55,255 nucleotides of DNA from an uncultured Bacillota bacterium (GCA_937876465.1 CALEHV010000052.1:1-55255); one strand, 5' to 3'; counted from the first letter of the stretch, positions 1 to 8,899 are shown. Notes: a model not told the origin generated them from the sequence alone. Numbers and translations are program-made.

Positions 1-76
1 AGTAGAACCATATTTATTTTATCTAAAATGTTGCAACGACTTTGTCAAATAACAAATTTACTACCTTAGAAATCTA

Positions 77-102
77 AAAAATACTTTAATTAAAGTATTT
101 TT
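77..102 (-). terminator. Palindromic terminator after the first gene
   Basis: A perfect inverted repeat with 11-13 bp arms around a central AATT overlaps the stop codon of the leftmost gene. It is flanked by an A run on one side and a T run on the other, so it could end transcription in either direction. Only AT pairs and one GC pair make up the stem. Confidence 0.55.
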
Positions 103-685
103 AAAAGCAAAAATCTTTAGCTTTATTAAAAAGCGCCAGCAAATTGGTTTCACCCAATATGTTTTCAAGTTCGTCCACAATAGCTCTTTGTTCTTCTTTT
201 GAAGCATGGGTCGCAAAAGCAATTACATAATTAATAACAAAATTAGTTGTGTCATCTATTTCAAGGAACACCACGTGTTTAATGAAACCACATTGAGTAT
301 GATCTGTAAAATCTGTTACATAACTAGGATCTTTGCAAAAACATTCAATGTGTTCGTTTTCAGATCCTAAATAGCCTTCTGTGAAACAGTCAGCATTTCT
401 TGTTTCTTTATCAATGTGAATTCTAACGTAAGTATTGCATTTCTCTAGTTCTTTAAAATATAAATTTATTTCTTCTTTGTGTTCGTCTCGCCATTTTTCT
501 ATTATTTTCCAAGGATCATTACAAAAATTTTTCCTTATAACTTCAGAAACATCAAGAAATTTAAATTTGCTTTCTAATTTATAAGTTTTTTCCATTACAA
601 AACAATATTTATAATCATCTTCAAGATCTAAATTTTCCCAACCGTTTTGATTAAGTATTTTTTTAATTTCTACGAGAGTTTTCAT
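101..685 (-). CDS. Hypothetical cytosolic protein, possible immunity partner
   Basis: 194-residue acidic protein without signal peptide or membrane segment; I do not recognise the family. It has seven cysteines spread through the chain (for example ECFCKD near residue 114) and a C-terminal helical stretch with EEQRAIVDELENIL. It starts 2 bases after the stop of the upstream secreted-protein gene, so the two are almost certainly co-transcribed and probably translationally coupled. If the upstream protein is a polymorphic toxin, its position and predicted solubility would fit an immunity protein. That is inference from arrangement only, as no immunity motif was recognised. Confidence 0.75.
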   Translation of the reverse strand: MKTLVEIKKILNQNGWENLDLEDDYKYCFVMEKTYKLESKFKFLDVSEVIRKNFCNDPWKIIEKWRDEHKEEINLYFKELEKCNTYVRIHIDKETRNADCFTEGYLGSENEHIECFCKDPSYVTDFTDHTQCGFIKHVVFLEIDDTTNFVINYVIAFATHASKEEQRAIVDELENILGETNLLALFNKAKDFCF

Positions 686-687
686 AT

Positions 688-2094
688 TTATTGATTACAA
701 ATTATAGGTTCTCCAAAGCACATATGAGGTTTTTTCGTATTATCTAGTTCTTTTTTCAAACCTGGATGATAATGCTTAAATTGTATGCCACTATTATAAT
801 TTTTTGAGTGATCATCCGGAACAAGATCTGTACTTGTAGTAATTTTCATAGAATTATTTGCATAAACTATTGCTTCATAGGCATCTTCTTGTGTCCATGT
901 ATAGACTGAAAGTAGATCTGTGCCACTATTTTGCATTTCTTCATATAATTTTACAACTAAATCGTCAGCGACGCGATTTTCAACATGAACCATATTGTAT
1001 GGAATGCGAAGATTTGCTAGCAAAATTTCACGAGCTTCTTCCACTCCTCCTAAAAGTGTGTTCAAAGACATAAAGAACCAACCATGTTTAGGAAAAAATA
1101 TGCAAGGATAATAATATCCACTTTTTACATCTGTATGAATAGCTTCTACTACAGATGACACACAATTGAAGCCTTTCAATACATATTCGCCATTTGCAGT
1201 GCTGAAATTAAAATAAATATCTTCAAAATTTAAAACAGTTTCATTGTTATTCAATGACGCTGCAGAATCACCGGACAAAATCATAAAAGGCCAGAAAAAG
1301 ACTATTTCTAAAACAACTGCCCAATCAATATCTATGTTGGAACTTTGAGTTGCTTTAAGTTCTCCTGACATTGCCGAAACACTCATGCACATTATGGAAG
1401 CAGCAATGGCCACAACTGCAGCTATTGCGAGGTCATCAACAAGAATAACCTTTTCAATTCCGTTGCTGGTTGTTTTTTCTTGAGGCTTTTCTGCCATCTC
1501 AACAAATTCTTTGAGATCATATCCTTCATCTTGATATTTTATATAGACTTTTTCATCACCATCATGATAGACAAACCTTGGTTCAAGATACTCTTTAGTA
1601 TGTATTTCTTGTAGAAGTTCTAATTCGTCTCCACTCGGTCTATCGTTATAATTAGCATTTGTTTGTTCTGTATCAGAACTTGAATCGTTGTAATCAGAAA
1701 TATCAATCGAATGGACATCCGGGATTAAATAAACATCTTGAACAACATCTGCAATCATTTCATCTTTTTCAACAATATAATCAAGCTTAACATTGGTTTT
1801 AATTTCCTTAGTTTTAGGAGTTCTTTCAAAACCATAAGCACTTTTTGTAGTTGTTTCTTCTACTTCGTACATTTTAGAAGTACTTTTAATTTCAATTGAA
1901 AAACAATCACTATTGTGATTTTCCGAAAAATAATCGAGATTATCTAATATTTTGTCCTTAAATTCAGTTGCTCTATTTACAACTTCGTTTGTGATTGCCC
2001 ATTTGTCGTTGTCTTTAAAAGGAAAAGAACTTATAGAATTTGCTGTTAAAAATACTGAGCTTAATAAAAAAATGAATTTTCTAATTTTTGCCGT
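688..2094 (-). CDS. Secreted protein with HYHPG...MCFGEP C-terminus, ACG start
   Basis: The first ATG in this frame (at 1872) would give 394 residues, but the open frame continues upstream for 74 more codons. These encode an obvious signal peptide (AKIRKFIFLLSSVFLTANS) followed by a charged region, so the real start lies upstream. No ATG, GTG or TTG is available there in frame. The best-placed codon is ACG at 2092-2094, 8 bases after AGAGG (2103-2107), giving 468 residues. Two hydrophobic stretches lie near residues 217-245 and 257-275. The C-terminus has DAYEAIVYANNS, then FKHYHPG, then HMCFGEP, a pattern I associate with C-terminal domains of some secreted or polymorphic-toxin proteins. Function is otherwise unknown. 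Confidence 0.7.
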   Translation of the reverse strand, partial: TAKIRKFIFLLSSVFLTANSISSFPFKDNDKWAITNEVVNRATEFKDKILDNLDYFSENHNSDCFSIEIKSTSKMYEVEETTTKSAYGFERTPKTKEIKTNVKLDYIVEKDEMIADVVQDVYLIPDVHSIDISDYNDSSSDTEQTNANYNDRPSGDELELLQEIHTKEYLEPRFVYHDGDEKVYIKYQDEGYDLKEFVEMAEKPQEKTTSNGIEKVILVDDLAIAAVVAIAASIMCMSVSAMSGELKATQSSNIDIDWAVVLEIVFFWPFMILSGDSAASLNNNETVLNFEDIYFNFSTANGEYVLKGFNCVSSVVEAIHTDVKSGYYYPCIFFPKHGWFFMSLNTLLGGVEEAREILLANLRIPYNMVHVENRVADDLVVKLYEEMQNSGTDLLSVYTWTQEDAYEAIVYANNSMKITTSTDLVPDDHSKNYNSGIQFKHYHPGLKKELDNTKKPHMCFGEPIICNQ

Positions 2095-2102
2095 TGTACA
2101 AT

Positions 2103-2120
2103 CCTCTGATTCTTATTATA
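2103..2120 (-). promoter_or_regulatory. -10 box and ribosome binding site of the secreted-protein operon
   Basis: TATAAT on the minus strand (2115-2120) is followed after 7 bases by AGAGG (2103-2107), then 8 bases to the ACG proposed as start. No good -35 hexamer was seen at 16-18 bases. The site lies upstream of the signal-peptide codons, which supports the longer gene model. Confidence 0.5.
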
Positions 2121-2224
2121 AAAAAATAAAATTAATTTAAAAATAACAAAATATATTTAAGATTCGATTATGTTATTAATTTTATACAATAAAAATGTAT
2201 TAATTTTTGTTGATTAAATATCAA

Positions 2225-3553
2225 CTATTTACGTGATTTCGCTTTATCTTTTACGTCTCTTCTACCAATAGAATAGTATTCAGTACCTTCCATCGATTTC
2301 AAAGAATATAAGTTTCTTCCATCAAAGATGACTGGTTTTCTCATTAACGATATAAAGTCTAAAGCTGTTAATTTCTTAAATTCATCACAATCGTTAAGAA
2401 TTAATACAACATCAGCGTCTTTTAATGCGTCTTGCGCGTAATCTACATATTTAATTCTAGAATATCTAGAAAACATTTCGTGGAAATTATCCATTGCTAA
2501 TGGATCGTATACTTTTAAGTTTGCGCCCCTCTCTAAAAGAGACCTGATAACAGGTATTGCTTGAGAACCTCTTATATCTTCTGTATCGCCTTTAAATGCT
2601 AAGCCTAAAACTGACACATTAATCGAGGAAACGGTTTTAAAACGTTTGTAAATTTTATTTAGATAGAATTCTACTTGAGATTCATTGATCAACATGGTTG
2701 AACGAACAAGTTCCATAGGAACAGAATTATCGTTTGCAATCCAGAATAAGCCATTTGTGTCTTTTGGAAAGCAAGAACCACCATAACCTATTCCTGCTTT
2801 AAGCATAGAATCTCCAATTCGAGGATCTAACGCCATTCCTCTAGCAACTTTTTCAACATCAGCACCAACTTTTTCACAGAGTTGAGCGATATTGTTTATA
2901 TAAGATACTTTCATTGCCAAAAAACAATTTGAAGCATACTTAATAAGTTCCGCATTTTCTGGAGTTGTAATCATTGTAGGAGTCTTTTTAGGATTAACGT
3001 TGAACGCATTAATAATATTCATGACAACGTTCTTTGACTCTAATTCATTAATACCAAATATTAAACGGTAAGGGTTTTGCATATTTTCAAGAGCTTTACC
3101 CTGAGATAAGAATTCAGGGAATGAAATAATATCAAATTCATTCTTTGAATGTTGTTTCATATATTCTTGAACTATTTCGTTTGTTCCTACAGGAACAGTA
3201 GAACGAATAACAATTGTGGCGTCTTTTGTTGAATCTTCGCAAATTGTTTTCAAAACAGAATTGAAGTTAGTTAAATCAACAGAACCTTCTTTACCTTGAG
3301 GGGTATCAACGCAGATAAAAATAACATCCGCTAATCTTATTGCGTCTTTGTGGTATGTAGTGAATCTTAGATTCTTAATATTATCTGTTAAAAGTTCCTG
3401 TAAACCAGGCTCTTCAATAGTACAAACACCTTGGTGTAATAAAGAGATTTTATTCTTGTCTATATCGTACCCAGTAATTTGGTTGCCTAAAGATGCGAGA
3501 TAAATTGCATTCGCCAAACCAACATAACCAAGTCCGATAATAGTAATGTCCAT
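2225..3553 (-). CDS. UDP-glucose/GDP-mannose dehydrogenase family
   Basis: 442 residues, the usual length of nucleotide-sugar 6-dehydrogenases, which oxidise the C6 hydroxyl of a UDP- or GDP-sugar to a carboxylate in two NAD-dependent steps. The N-terminal Rossmann motif GLGYVG is at residues 7-12. The central dimerisation part contains the catalytic cysteine, C261, in GYGGSCFPKD. The C-terminal domain starts near residue 310 with VLGLAFKGDTEDIRGS. The substrate cannot be fixed from sequence alone: UDP-glucose, UDP-ManNAc and GDP-mannose enzymes share these motifs. It stands alone, with its own short leader and no obvious polysaccharide cluster next to it, although a sugar nucleotidyltransferase lies at 20.8 kb. 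Confidence 0.93.
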   Translation of the reverse strand: MDITIIGLGYVGLANAIYLASLGNQITGYDIDKNKISLLHQGVCTIEEPGLQELLTDNIKNLRFTTYHKDAIRLADVIFICVDTPQGKEGSVDLTNFNSVLKTICEDSTKDATIVIRSTVPVGTNEIVQEYMKQHSKNEFDIISFPEFLSQGKALENMQNPYRLIFGINELESKNVVMNIINAFNVNPKKTPTMITTPENAELIKYASNCFLAMKVSYINNIAQLCEKVGADVEKVARGMALDPRIGDSMLKAGIGYGGSCFPKDTNGLFWIANDNSVPMELVRSTMLINESQVEFYLNKIYKRFKTVSSINVSVLGLAFKGDTEDIRGSQAIPVIRSLLERGANLKVYDPLAMDNFHEMFSRYSRIKYVDYAQDALKDADVVLILNDCDEFKKLTALDFISLMRKPVIFDGRNLYSLKSMEGTEYYSIGRRDVKDKAKSRK

Positions 3554-3620
3554 AGTCGAAAACTTTCGTTCTTATATACATTATCATCTTTTCTGTCTAT
3601 AAATGCAAAAATTGAAATTT

Positions 3621-3643
3621 TAAAAAGAGCGGAATGACCGCTC
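3621..3643 (-). terminator. Terminator of the gdpP-rplI-dnaB-walJ operon
   Basis: GAGCGG (3627-3632), loop AATGA, CCGCTC (3638-3643), followed on the minus strand by a T run. It lies just past the stop of the last gene of the leftward operon. Confidence 0.85.
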
Positions 3644-3653
3644 CTTTATGTTT

Positions 3654-3995
3654 TTAATCGCCGTAATCACTACCGCGTGATTTGTCTTCAATTGCAATAT
3701 TTAAATAATCACAAATGTCTATAAATTCTAAGTAGATAAATCCTTCCTTTTTAGTAAATGGATTTTCAAAGTCGTATGTATAAATTACTTTTTTACGTTC
3801 ACTTGCTAATTTAATTATTGTGTCTACTATTCTTTTATAATCTTCTTCTTTATAAGATTCTTTGAAGTTTGAAAGTTGAGTATAAAAAGCAGGTTCAACA
3901 TAAAAAATTGATCCATCTTTTAATTTATACGCATTAGTAAAAGGATTATCTTTATCTTTAATTTCTTCTAAATTTTCAAATTCAATATACTTCAT
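3654..3995 (-). CDS. Hypothetical small protein coupled to walJ
   Basis: 113 residues, acidic and lysine-rich, no signal peptide or membrane segment; family not recognised. Its ATG overlaps the walJ stop as ATGA, so it is the last gene of the gdpP-rplI-dnaB-walJ transcript and is probably made by translational coupling. A strong terminator follows directly. Aromatic-rich stretches (GSIFYVEPAFYTQL; EGFIYLEFIDICDYL) suggest a compact globular fold. A constant place behind walJ in relatives would suggest a role in replication or cell-wall homeostasis, but nothing in the sequence shows it. Confidence 0.8.
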   Translation of the reverse strand: MKYIEFENLEEIKDKDNPFTNAYKLKDGSIFYVEPAFYTQLSNFKESYKEEDYKRIVDTIIKLASERKKVIYTYDFENPFTKKEGFIYLEFIDICDYLNIAIEDKSRGSDYGD

Positions 3996-4741
3996 AATCT
4001 TTTACCTCCATGTACGGTTTCGTATTGTTTCGCGCACACGATTTCTATTTTACTTAAATCTATATGATTTTTTCTAAAGATTTTATTATAGGCTTTTATT
4101 GCTAATTCAGGAGTATTGCAATCTTCGGAAATGTGAGCCAAGAATATTTGCTTAGTTTTATCTCCAACAAGCTTAGCCATTTCAATTGCACTTGCCTCAT
4201 TACATAAATGTCCTTGATCAGATAATATTCTTTGAATAAGAACTGCAGGTCTATGACTTAAACGTTGCATTTTAATATCGTGATTAGACTCAATCACATA
4301 AAAATCTGCATTAGACATATATTTAAGGCTCTTTTCAGGAATATATCCTGTATCTGTTAGGTAAACAAATTTCTCGTCCTTATTTTTAAATACATAACCT
4401 ACAGGATTTGGTGCATCATGACTTGCCTCAATTGGAATTATCTTTAAGCCTATTAAATTAAACGGCTTAAACGGCTTAATTTCATTAACTTCGGGGCAAT
4501 CATATGTTCCTTTAGTGCAAAAAATTGGTATTGGATTTAAATAGCAAACACCTTTAGTGTGATCGCTATGATTATGCGTTAAAAGCAAAGCTTCAAGATT
4601 ATATAAGTTAATGTTTTGTTGTTCTAATTCTTCTTTTAATCTTTTTAAGCAAATGCCCATATCAACTAAAAGAAATCGACCATCATTTTCTATGAGAGTC
4701 GAGTTTCCTTTTGATCCAGATGCAATAATATGAAATTTCAT
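3992..4741 (-). CDS. walJ: Metallo-beta-lactamase fold hydrolase, WalJ/YycJ family
   Basis: 249 residues. The metal-binding motif THNHSDH lies near residues 55-61, with further ligands in ASHDAPN, TDTGY and the late LAHISEDC. The N-terminal IASGSKGNSTLIE is typical of the YycJ/WalJ/VicX branch. In Bacilli this protein is linked to the WalRK system and to coordination of replication with wall synthesis; it is predicted to be a cytosolic phosphodiesterase or nuclease. Here no walRK genes adjoin it. It starts on the last base of the dnaB stop (TAATG), and the next gene starts on its own stop. Confidence 0.88.
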   Translation of the reverse strand: MKFHIIASGSKGNSTLIENDGRFLLVDMGICLKRLKEELEQQNINLYNLEALLLTHNHSDHTKGVCYLNPIPIFCTKGTYDCPEVNEIKPFKPFNLIGLKIIPIEASHDAPNPVGYVFKNKDEKFVYLTDTGYIPEKSLKYMSNADFYVIESNHDIKMQRLSHRPAVLIQRILSDQGHLCNEASAIEMAKLVGDKTKQIFLAHISEDCNTPELAIKAYNKIFRKNHIDLSKIEIVCAKQYETVHGGKRL

Positions 4742-6237
4742 TAGTTATTATTTGCTAAATTTGCAGTTAATGCTTCTTCTTCAAGTTGAGTAATTTGAGA
4801 TTCTTGTTCTTCTGTTGGTTGTTCAAAGCTGCAGTAGTCTTTTCTGAAAATTAAGTAGCAATCACCTTGTGAACCATTACGGTTCTTAGCAACTTGAATA
4901 TCAACAACGATAGCGTCATCTCCATCTTGCTTTGCAACTTGATTAGCAAGATCAAGAGCCTTTTGAGCTGCTTGATTGTATGGAGTTCCTGCTTTATCTT
5001 CTTTTTGTTTTTTGCCAACTGAGGTTTTGCCTTTGCTTAAAAGCATAACTAAGTCAGCATCTTGTTCCAACGAACCAGATTCACGAAGATCGATAAGGCT
5101 TGGTTTACCTGACTTATTTGTTTCTGCGTTACGGTTAAGTTGGCAAACACCTATGATAGGGATTTCAAGTTCCAACGCTAAGTTCTTTAATGTTTGAGAA
5201 ACATATTGAACTTCTAATTGACGAGATTCGTTACGTGTTTTGAGATTTGTGTGAACTAAACCAATATAGTCAACGATAACTAAACCAAGTTTATCTTTTT
5301 CTCTTTCTTTAAGAGAACGAACTTTTGCGCATAAGTCTAAGATTTGAAGACCGGAAGTATCATCAACAAAAATACTCAATTGACCTAATCGTTCACATGA
5401 TTGTTGAACTGCTAATTTTTTACGATTATCAAAATGTTGTCCGGTTAATAACATCCTATGAGGAATGCATGCTTCCTTAGAAACAAGTCTCTTAAACAAG
5501 TCTGTTGCAGGCATTTCAAGTGAGAAATATGCAACTGTTTTATTTTGTCTTGTTGCTGCGTTATACATAAGGTTTAAAGCAAAAGCAGTTTTACCAACAC
5601 CAGTACGGGCGGCAAGAATAATGAATTGACCTTTTTGGAAACCGTTTGTTAAATAATTAAGTCTCTTATAACCAGTTGTAGTTCCGATAACATCATCTGA
5701 ACTTGTGGCAATTTTCAAAGATTGTAATTGTTCGTTAAGAACATTTGAAATATGTTGAGCGTCTTGGAATTCAGCTACGCTATCTTGTCTTGCTAATCTA
5801 TGTAAATCCTCATCCATTTCCTTTAGGAATAAACTTGGATTATCAATACCTTTGTTATATTTTTCTTGATATTCGTTCATCTTAACCAAGTATTTTCTTA
5901 AAGCGGCTTGGTTTTGAATGATTTTTACGTATTGCTTAAAGTTTCTTAAAGTAACAACGCTATCTACTAAGTCTTGGAGGTATTCAACACCGCCAACTTT
6001 GTCGATTTGTTTTGAGTTAATTAATTCATCAGTGATTGTTCTAACATCGATTGGAAGATGTTTATTTCTTAAGTTAAGCATTGTTTCAAAGATGATTTTG
6101 TTGTTTTCGTTTTCAGGATAAAAATCATCTACTTGAAGCCAGCCTAAACCTTCGTAAAGCTTTTCTTCGGAGCGAATCATTGCTCCAAGAACAGTTTTCT
6201 CAGCGTCTGTATTATGAGGTAATGTTTTAAGTGCCAT
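4741..6237 (-). CDS. dnaB: Replicative DNA helicase DnaB (DnaC of Bacillus)
   Basis: 498 residues, slightly longer than the usual 440-460. The N-terminal primase-binding domain covers residues 1-100 (NTDAEKTVLGAM). The RecA-type ATPase has Walker A ARTGVGKT at 210-217, the H1a region YFSLEMP, Walker B LVIVDYIGL, and the C-terminal motif DLRESGSLEQDADLVM. The extra length is a 20-25-residue insertion after LLSKGKTS containing lysine-rich and QAAQKALDLANQVAKQ sequence, plus an acidic Q/E-rich tail. It forms the hexameric ring that unwinds DNA at the fork. It follows rplI by 10 bases. Confidence 0.96.
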   Translation of the reverse strand: MALKTLPHNTDAEKTVLGAMIRSEEKLYEGLGWLQVDDFYPENENNKIIFETMLNLRNKHLPIDVRTITDELINSKQIDKVGGVEYLQDLVDSVVTLRNFKQYVKIIQNQAALRKYLVKMNEYQEKYNKGIDNPSLFLKEMDEDLHRLARQDSVAEFQDAQHISNVLNEQLQSLKIATSSDDVIGTTTGYKRLNYLTNGFQKGQFIILAARTGVGKTAFALNLMYNAATRQNKTVAYFSLEMPATDLFKRLVSKEACIPHRMLLTGQHFDNRKKLAVQQSCERLGQLSIFVDDTSGLQILDLCAKVRSLKEREKDKLGLVIVDYIGLVHTNLKTRNESRQLEVQYVSQTLKNLALELEIPIIGVCQLNRNAETNKSGKPSLIDLRESGSLEQDADLVMLLSKGKTSVGKKQKEDKAGTPYNQAAQKALDLANQVAKQDGDDAIVVDIQVAKNRNGSQGDCYLIFRKDYCSFEQPTEEQESQITQLEEEALTANLANNN

Positions 6238-6247
6238 ATCTTACCTC

Positions 6248-6697
6248 CTATTTTTTCTCGGAGACATGGACTGTAATAACACCCATTACTCCCTTATATA
6301 AATCGATATCAAGTTTGGTATAACCAATTCTATCAATCGCATCTTTTGTTGTGATTTTACGTTTATCAATAACAATGTTATGTTTGTCTTTTAATTCTTG
6401 TTCAACTTGTTTTGTTGAAATTGAACCAAACATTCTTCCATCAGTACCTGTTTTTGCTTCAAATTCTAAAACGATAGAAGACAAAATACCTGCTAACTCC
6501 TTAGCATCTTCTCTATTTTTAGCATCTAATGCTGCAGCGTCTGCTTGTTGTTTATTTAAAACTGCAACTGATCCTTTAGATTCTTGAACGGCTAAACCAT
6601 GAGGAATCAAATAGTTAGTTGCATAACCATCTTTTACATTTACAATAGCATCTTTTTTACCGATGCCTTTAACATCCTTTAATAAAATTACTTTCAT
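6248..6697 (-). CDS. rplI: 50S ribosomal protein L9
   Basis: 149 residues, the normal length. The N-terminal domain begins MKVILLKDVKGIGKKDAIVNVKDGYATNYLIP, the L9 signature with the conserved glycine/lysine loop that binds 23S rRNA. A long charged connecting helix and a smaller C-terminal domain (DGRMFGSISTKQVEQEL) follow. It lies between gdpP (14 bases) and dnaB (10 bases), the common Bacilli arrangement. Confidence 0.98.
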   Translation of the reverse strand: MKVILLKDVKGIGKKDAIVNVKDGYATNYLIPHGLAVQESKGSVAVLNKQQADAAALDAKNREDAKELAGILSSIVLEFEAKTGTDGRMFGSISTKQVEQELKDKHNIVIDKRKITTKDAIDRIGYTKLDIDLYKGVMGVITVHVSEKK

Positions 6698-6711
6698 AAA
6701 TCGCTCCTCAA

Positions 6712-8739
6712 TTATTTGTCGTCTTCTTTCTTAACTGAACGTGCTTCATTTAAGTATTCACTCAAGACATCAAGCAAACGTTGTTCAACTGTTTCAACAT
6801 CAGAGTTCTTAAAGACTCCCGCAGCTTGAGTCATGTGTCCGCCACCATTAAGTTGTTCAGCAAGTAATTGAACATTAATAGTTCCGTCACTACGGCATGA
6901 AACAGCAACGTCTTTAGCAGAAGTTCTACCAATTACGAATACAGCGTTAATACCGCGCATTTGCATACATCTGTTACCAACCTTAGCCAATGTTGCTTGT
7001 TCAATAATATCTTCATCATCTGCAACACAGTAAACGACACCAACATAGGCTGTTTTAAGTGTTGAGATAATCTTTGTAATTAATGTGTATTCCTCAAATT
7101 CATCTTTTAAGAAGTCATCAGCTTTAGCGTTATCTGCACCATTTTCTTTTAAAATCATGGATGCTTCAAAAGTACGAATACCAACAGTTTTTGCTTTAAA
7201 GAAGTTACTATCCATAAACAAACCTGAAAGCATAATTGTTGCATAGTTTGCAGGAATAATAATTCTTGGGTTAGCGGATGAATATTTAATCAATTCTGCA
7301 ATAAGTTCTGATGCAGAAGAAGCTGATGGTTCAATATAAGTAAAGATTGGGCTATCAATAAATTCTTCCCCACGTCTATGGTGATCAATAACCATTACTT
7401 TGCTTGCTTTTGCAAGAACGTTTGGAGATAAAGTTAAAGATGGTTTATGAACATCACAAACTATAACTAAAGTATTTGAACGAACTAAGCCTTCTGCATC
7501 TGCAGGACATACTGTAAGTTTTTGAATATCTTCTCTTGTGAATGTTGATGTCATTGCACCAAAAGTTTTTCTTTCAATACTCTTTGTGTCATAGACAACA
7601 ACTGCATCTTTATGTAAATATTCACAAATTGCTTTCATTCCAAGACATGAACCCATTGAGTCCATATCGGAAATCTTATGACCCATGATAATAACATTTG
7701 ATGCTTGTTTAATAAGTGTTAAAACAGAGTCTGCCATAACACGGACTTTAACTTTGTTACGATCTTCTTGAGCTTCAAACTTACCACCGAAGAATTCAAG
7801 TTCCTTACCGAAACAGGAAACAACAACTTGGTCACCACCACGAGTCATAGCAACTTTAATGGCGTTCTCAGCCATTTCATTTAAAGCTACGACATCAGGT
7901 GTACCATGAGCAATACCTAACGATAATGTTGGAGGAATTGTGTCATCCTTTGCAATTTGGTGTACTTTCTCTAATAAAGAGAATTTGTCAGCAATCATAT
8001 TGCTTAATGCTTCGTAATCACAAATTAAGAAATAAGCATCATTACGATATCTACGAATTTGAACCTTAAAGTTTTTAACGTATTCAAAGATGATATTTCT
8101 AACTTTAGAAATTGTATCACTAGAATCATCAGCTGTACCAGAGACATCAGAATAGTTATCAATCATGATAAGACCAACAACTGTGGCTTGTCTTCTAGCC
8201 ATATCATCAATAATTTCGTAATCTGTATTATCTCTAAAAATATATAATCCTGCTTCGCTTAAATATCTAACAGAGTAATTACGGTTACTGTATTTAATCT
8301 TTAATGGGGTTTCGGAAGATATTGTTTTACAACCTTCAAGTTCAGGAATCCATTCATAAATGTTTTTATCAACAATATCAAATTGTCTATCGACAAATAA
8401 TTCGTTAATCCAAATAATGGTGTCGTTTTCATCAACCATTACTAAACCGATTTCGCCAAACTTATAAGCTTCTTGAATATCACCACCAAGAAGTTCTGCA
8501 GATGCGACATCGGATTTATGACGCATTCTTGATAATAATGCGAAAGAGATCCAAGTAATTAAAAGGTTAACAACAACTAAAACACATAATCCAACATAAA
8601 TAATAGGAACAAGGATTTCGTTCTCTTTTATATTGAATGCATTGAAATAATATATAAAGCCAAAACCAACAACTAACAAGAGTTCTATAATAACGAATAT
8701 GATGAATGTTGTTGCAAATCTGTTTAATCTCTTTTTCAT
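6712..8739 (-). CDS. gdpP: Cyclic-di-AMP phosphodiesterase GdpP-like
   Basis: 675 residues in the GdpP/YybT layout: two membrane helices (about residues 10-32 and 42-67), a small PAS-like sensor, a degenerate GGDEF-like domain, and DHH plus DHHA1 domains. The DHH domain shows GHKISDMDSMGS and VMVIDHHRRG; the DHHA1 domain shows QLNGGGHMTQAAG. It hydrolyses c-di-AMP to pApA and so affects potassium, osmotic and cell-wall homeostasis. The leader appears only a few bases long. It is the first gene of the operon running through rplI, dnaB and walJ. Confidence 0.93.
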   Translation of the reverse strand: MKKRLNRFATTFIIFVIIELLLVVGFGFIYYFNAFNIKENEILVPIIYVGLCVLVVVNLLITWISFALLSRMRHKSDVASAELLGGDIQEAYKFGEIGLVMVDENDTIIWINELFVDRQFDIVDKNIYEWIPELEGCKTISSETPLKIKYSNRNYSVRYLSEAGLYIFRDNTDYEIIDDMARRQATVVGLIMIDNYSDVSGTADDSSDTISKVRNIIFEYVKNFKVQIRRYRNDAYFLICDYEALSNMIADKFSLLEKVHQIAKDDTIPPTLSLGIAHGTPDVVALNEMAENAIKVAMTRGGDQVVVSCFGKELEFFGGKFEAQEDRNKVKVRVMADSVLTLIKQASNVIIMGHKISDMDSMGSCLGMKAICEYLHKDAVVVYDTKSIERKTFGAMTSTFTREDIQKLTVCPADAEGLVRSNTLVIVCDVHKPSLTLSPNVLAKASKVMVIDHHRRGEEFIDSPIFTYIEPSASSASELIAELIKYSSANPRIIIPANYATIMLSGLFMDSNFFKAKTVGIRTFEASMILKENGADNAKADDFLKDEFEEYTLITKIISTLKTAYVGVVYCVADDEDIIEQATLAKVGNRCMQMRGINAVFVIGRTSAKDVAVSCRSDGTINVQLLAEQLNGGGHMTQAAGVFKNSDVETVEQRLLDVLSEYLNEARSVKKEDDK

Positions 8740-8750
8740 ACTTGTAAGTT

Positions 8751-8779
8751 ATTATATAGCAAATGTCTTATAAATATAA
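8751..8779 (-). promoter_or_regulatory. gdpP promoter with very short leader
   Basis: TATAAT (8751-8756, minus strand) is preceded by a weak TTATAT (8774-8779) with a 17-base spacer. Only 11 bases separate the -10 box from the gdpP ATG and contain no good ribosome binding site, so the leader would be about 5 bases. Confidence 0.5.
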
Positions 8780-8881
8780 TCACTATTGTGAATTATTATT
8801 TACTCAGTATTTGTTTTATTAATAGATAGTTATATTGAAATGTGTAGTCAAGCATCAAAGTTCATTCATATTTATATTTCT

Positions 8882-8898
8882 TTTGAACAATGTTCAAA
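8882..8898. promoter_or_regulatory. 17-bp perfect palindrome upstream of gdpP
   Basis: TTTGAACAATGTTCAAA, two 7-bp arms around AAT, lies about 145 bases upstream of the gdpP start and next to the terminator of the neighbouring lipoprotein gene. It looks like a dimeric repressor site. The inner GAAC-N3-GTTC resembles the Gram-positive LexA box but has 3 rather than 4 central bases. No T run follows, so it is not a terminator. Confidence 0.4.
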
Positions 8899-8899
8899 T

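Noticed and set aside
1952..2140. 62-codon plus-strand open frame with a hydrophobic start
   Set aside because: The opposite strand encodes the signal peptide and N-terminal region of the secreted protein in continuous frame, which explains the DNA better.
1905..8791. 14-base word AATCACTATTGTGA at 1905-1918 and 8778-8791
   Set aside because: One copy lies inside coding sequence, and matches of this length are expected by chance in 55 kb of AT-rich DNA.
8882..8898. LexA (SOS) box
   Set aside because: The central spacing is 3 bases, not the 4 of the Gram-positive GAAC-N4-GTTC box, and no repair gene adjoins it.
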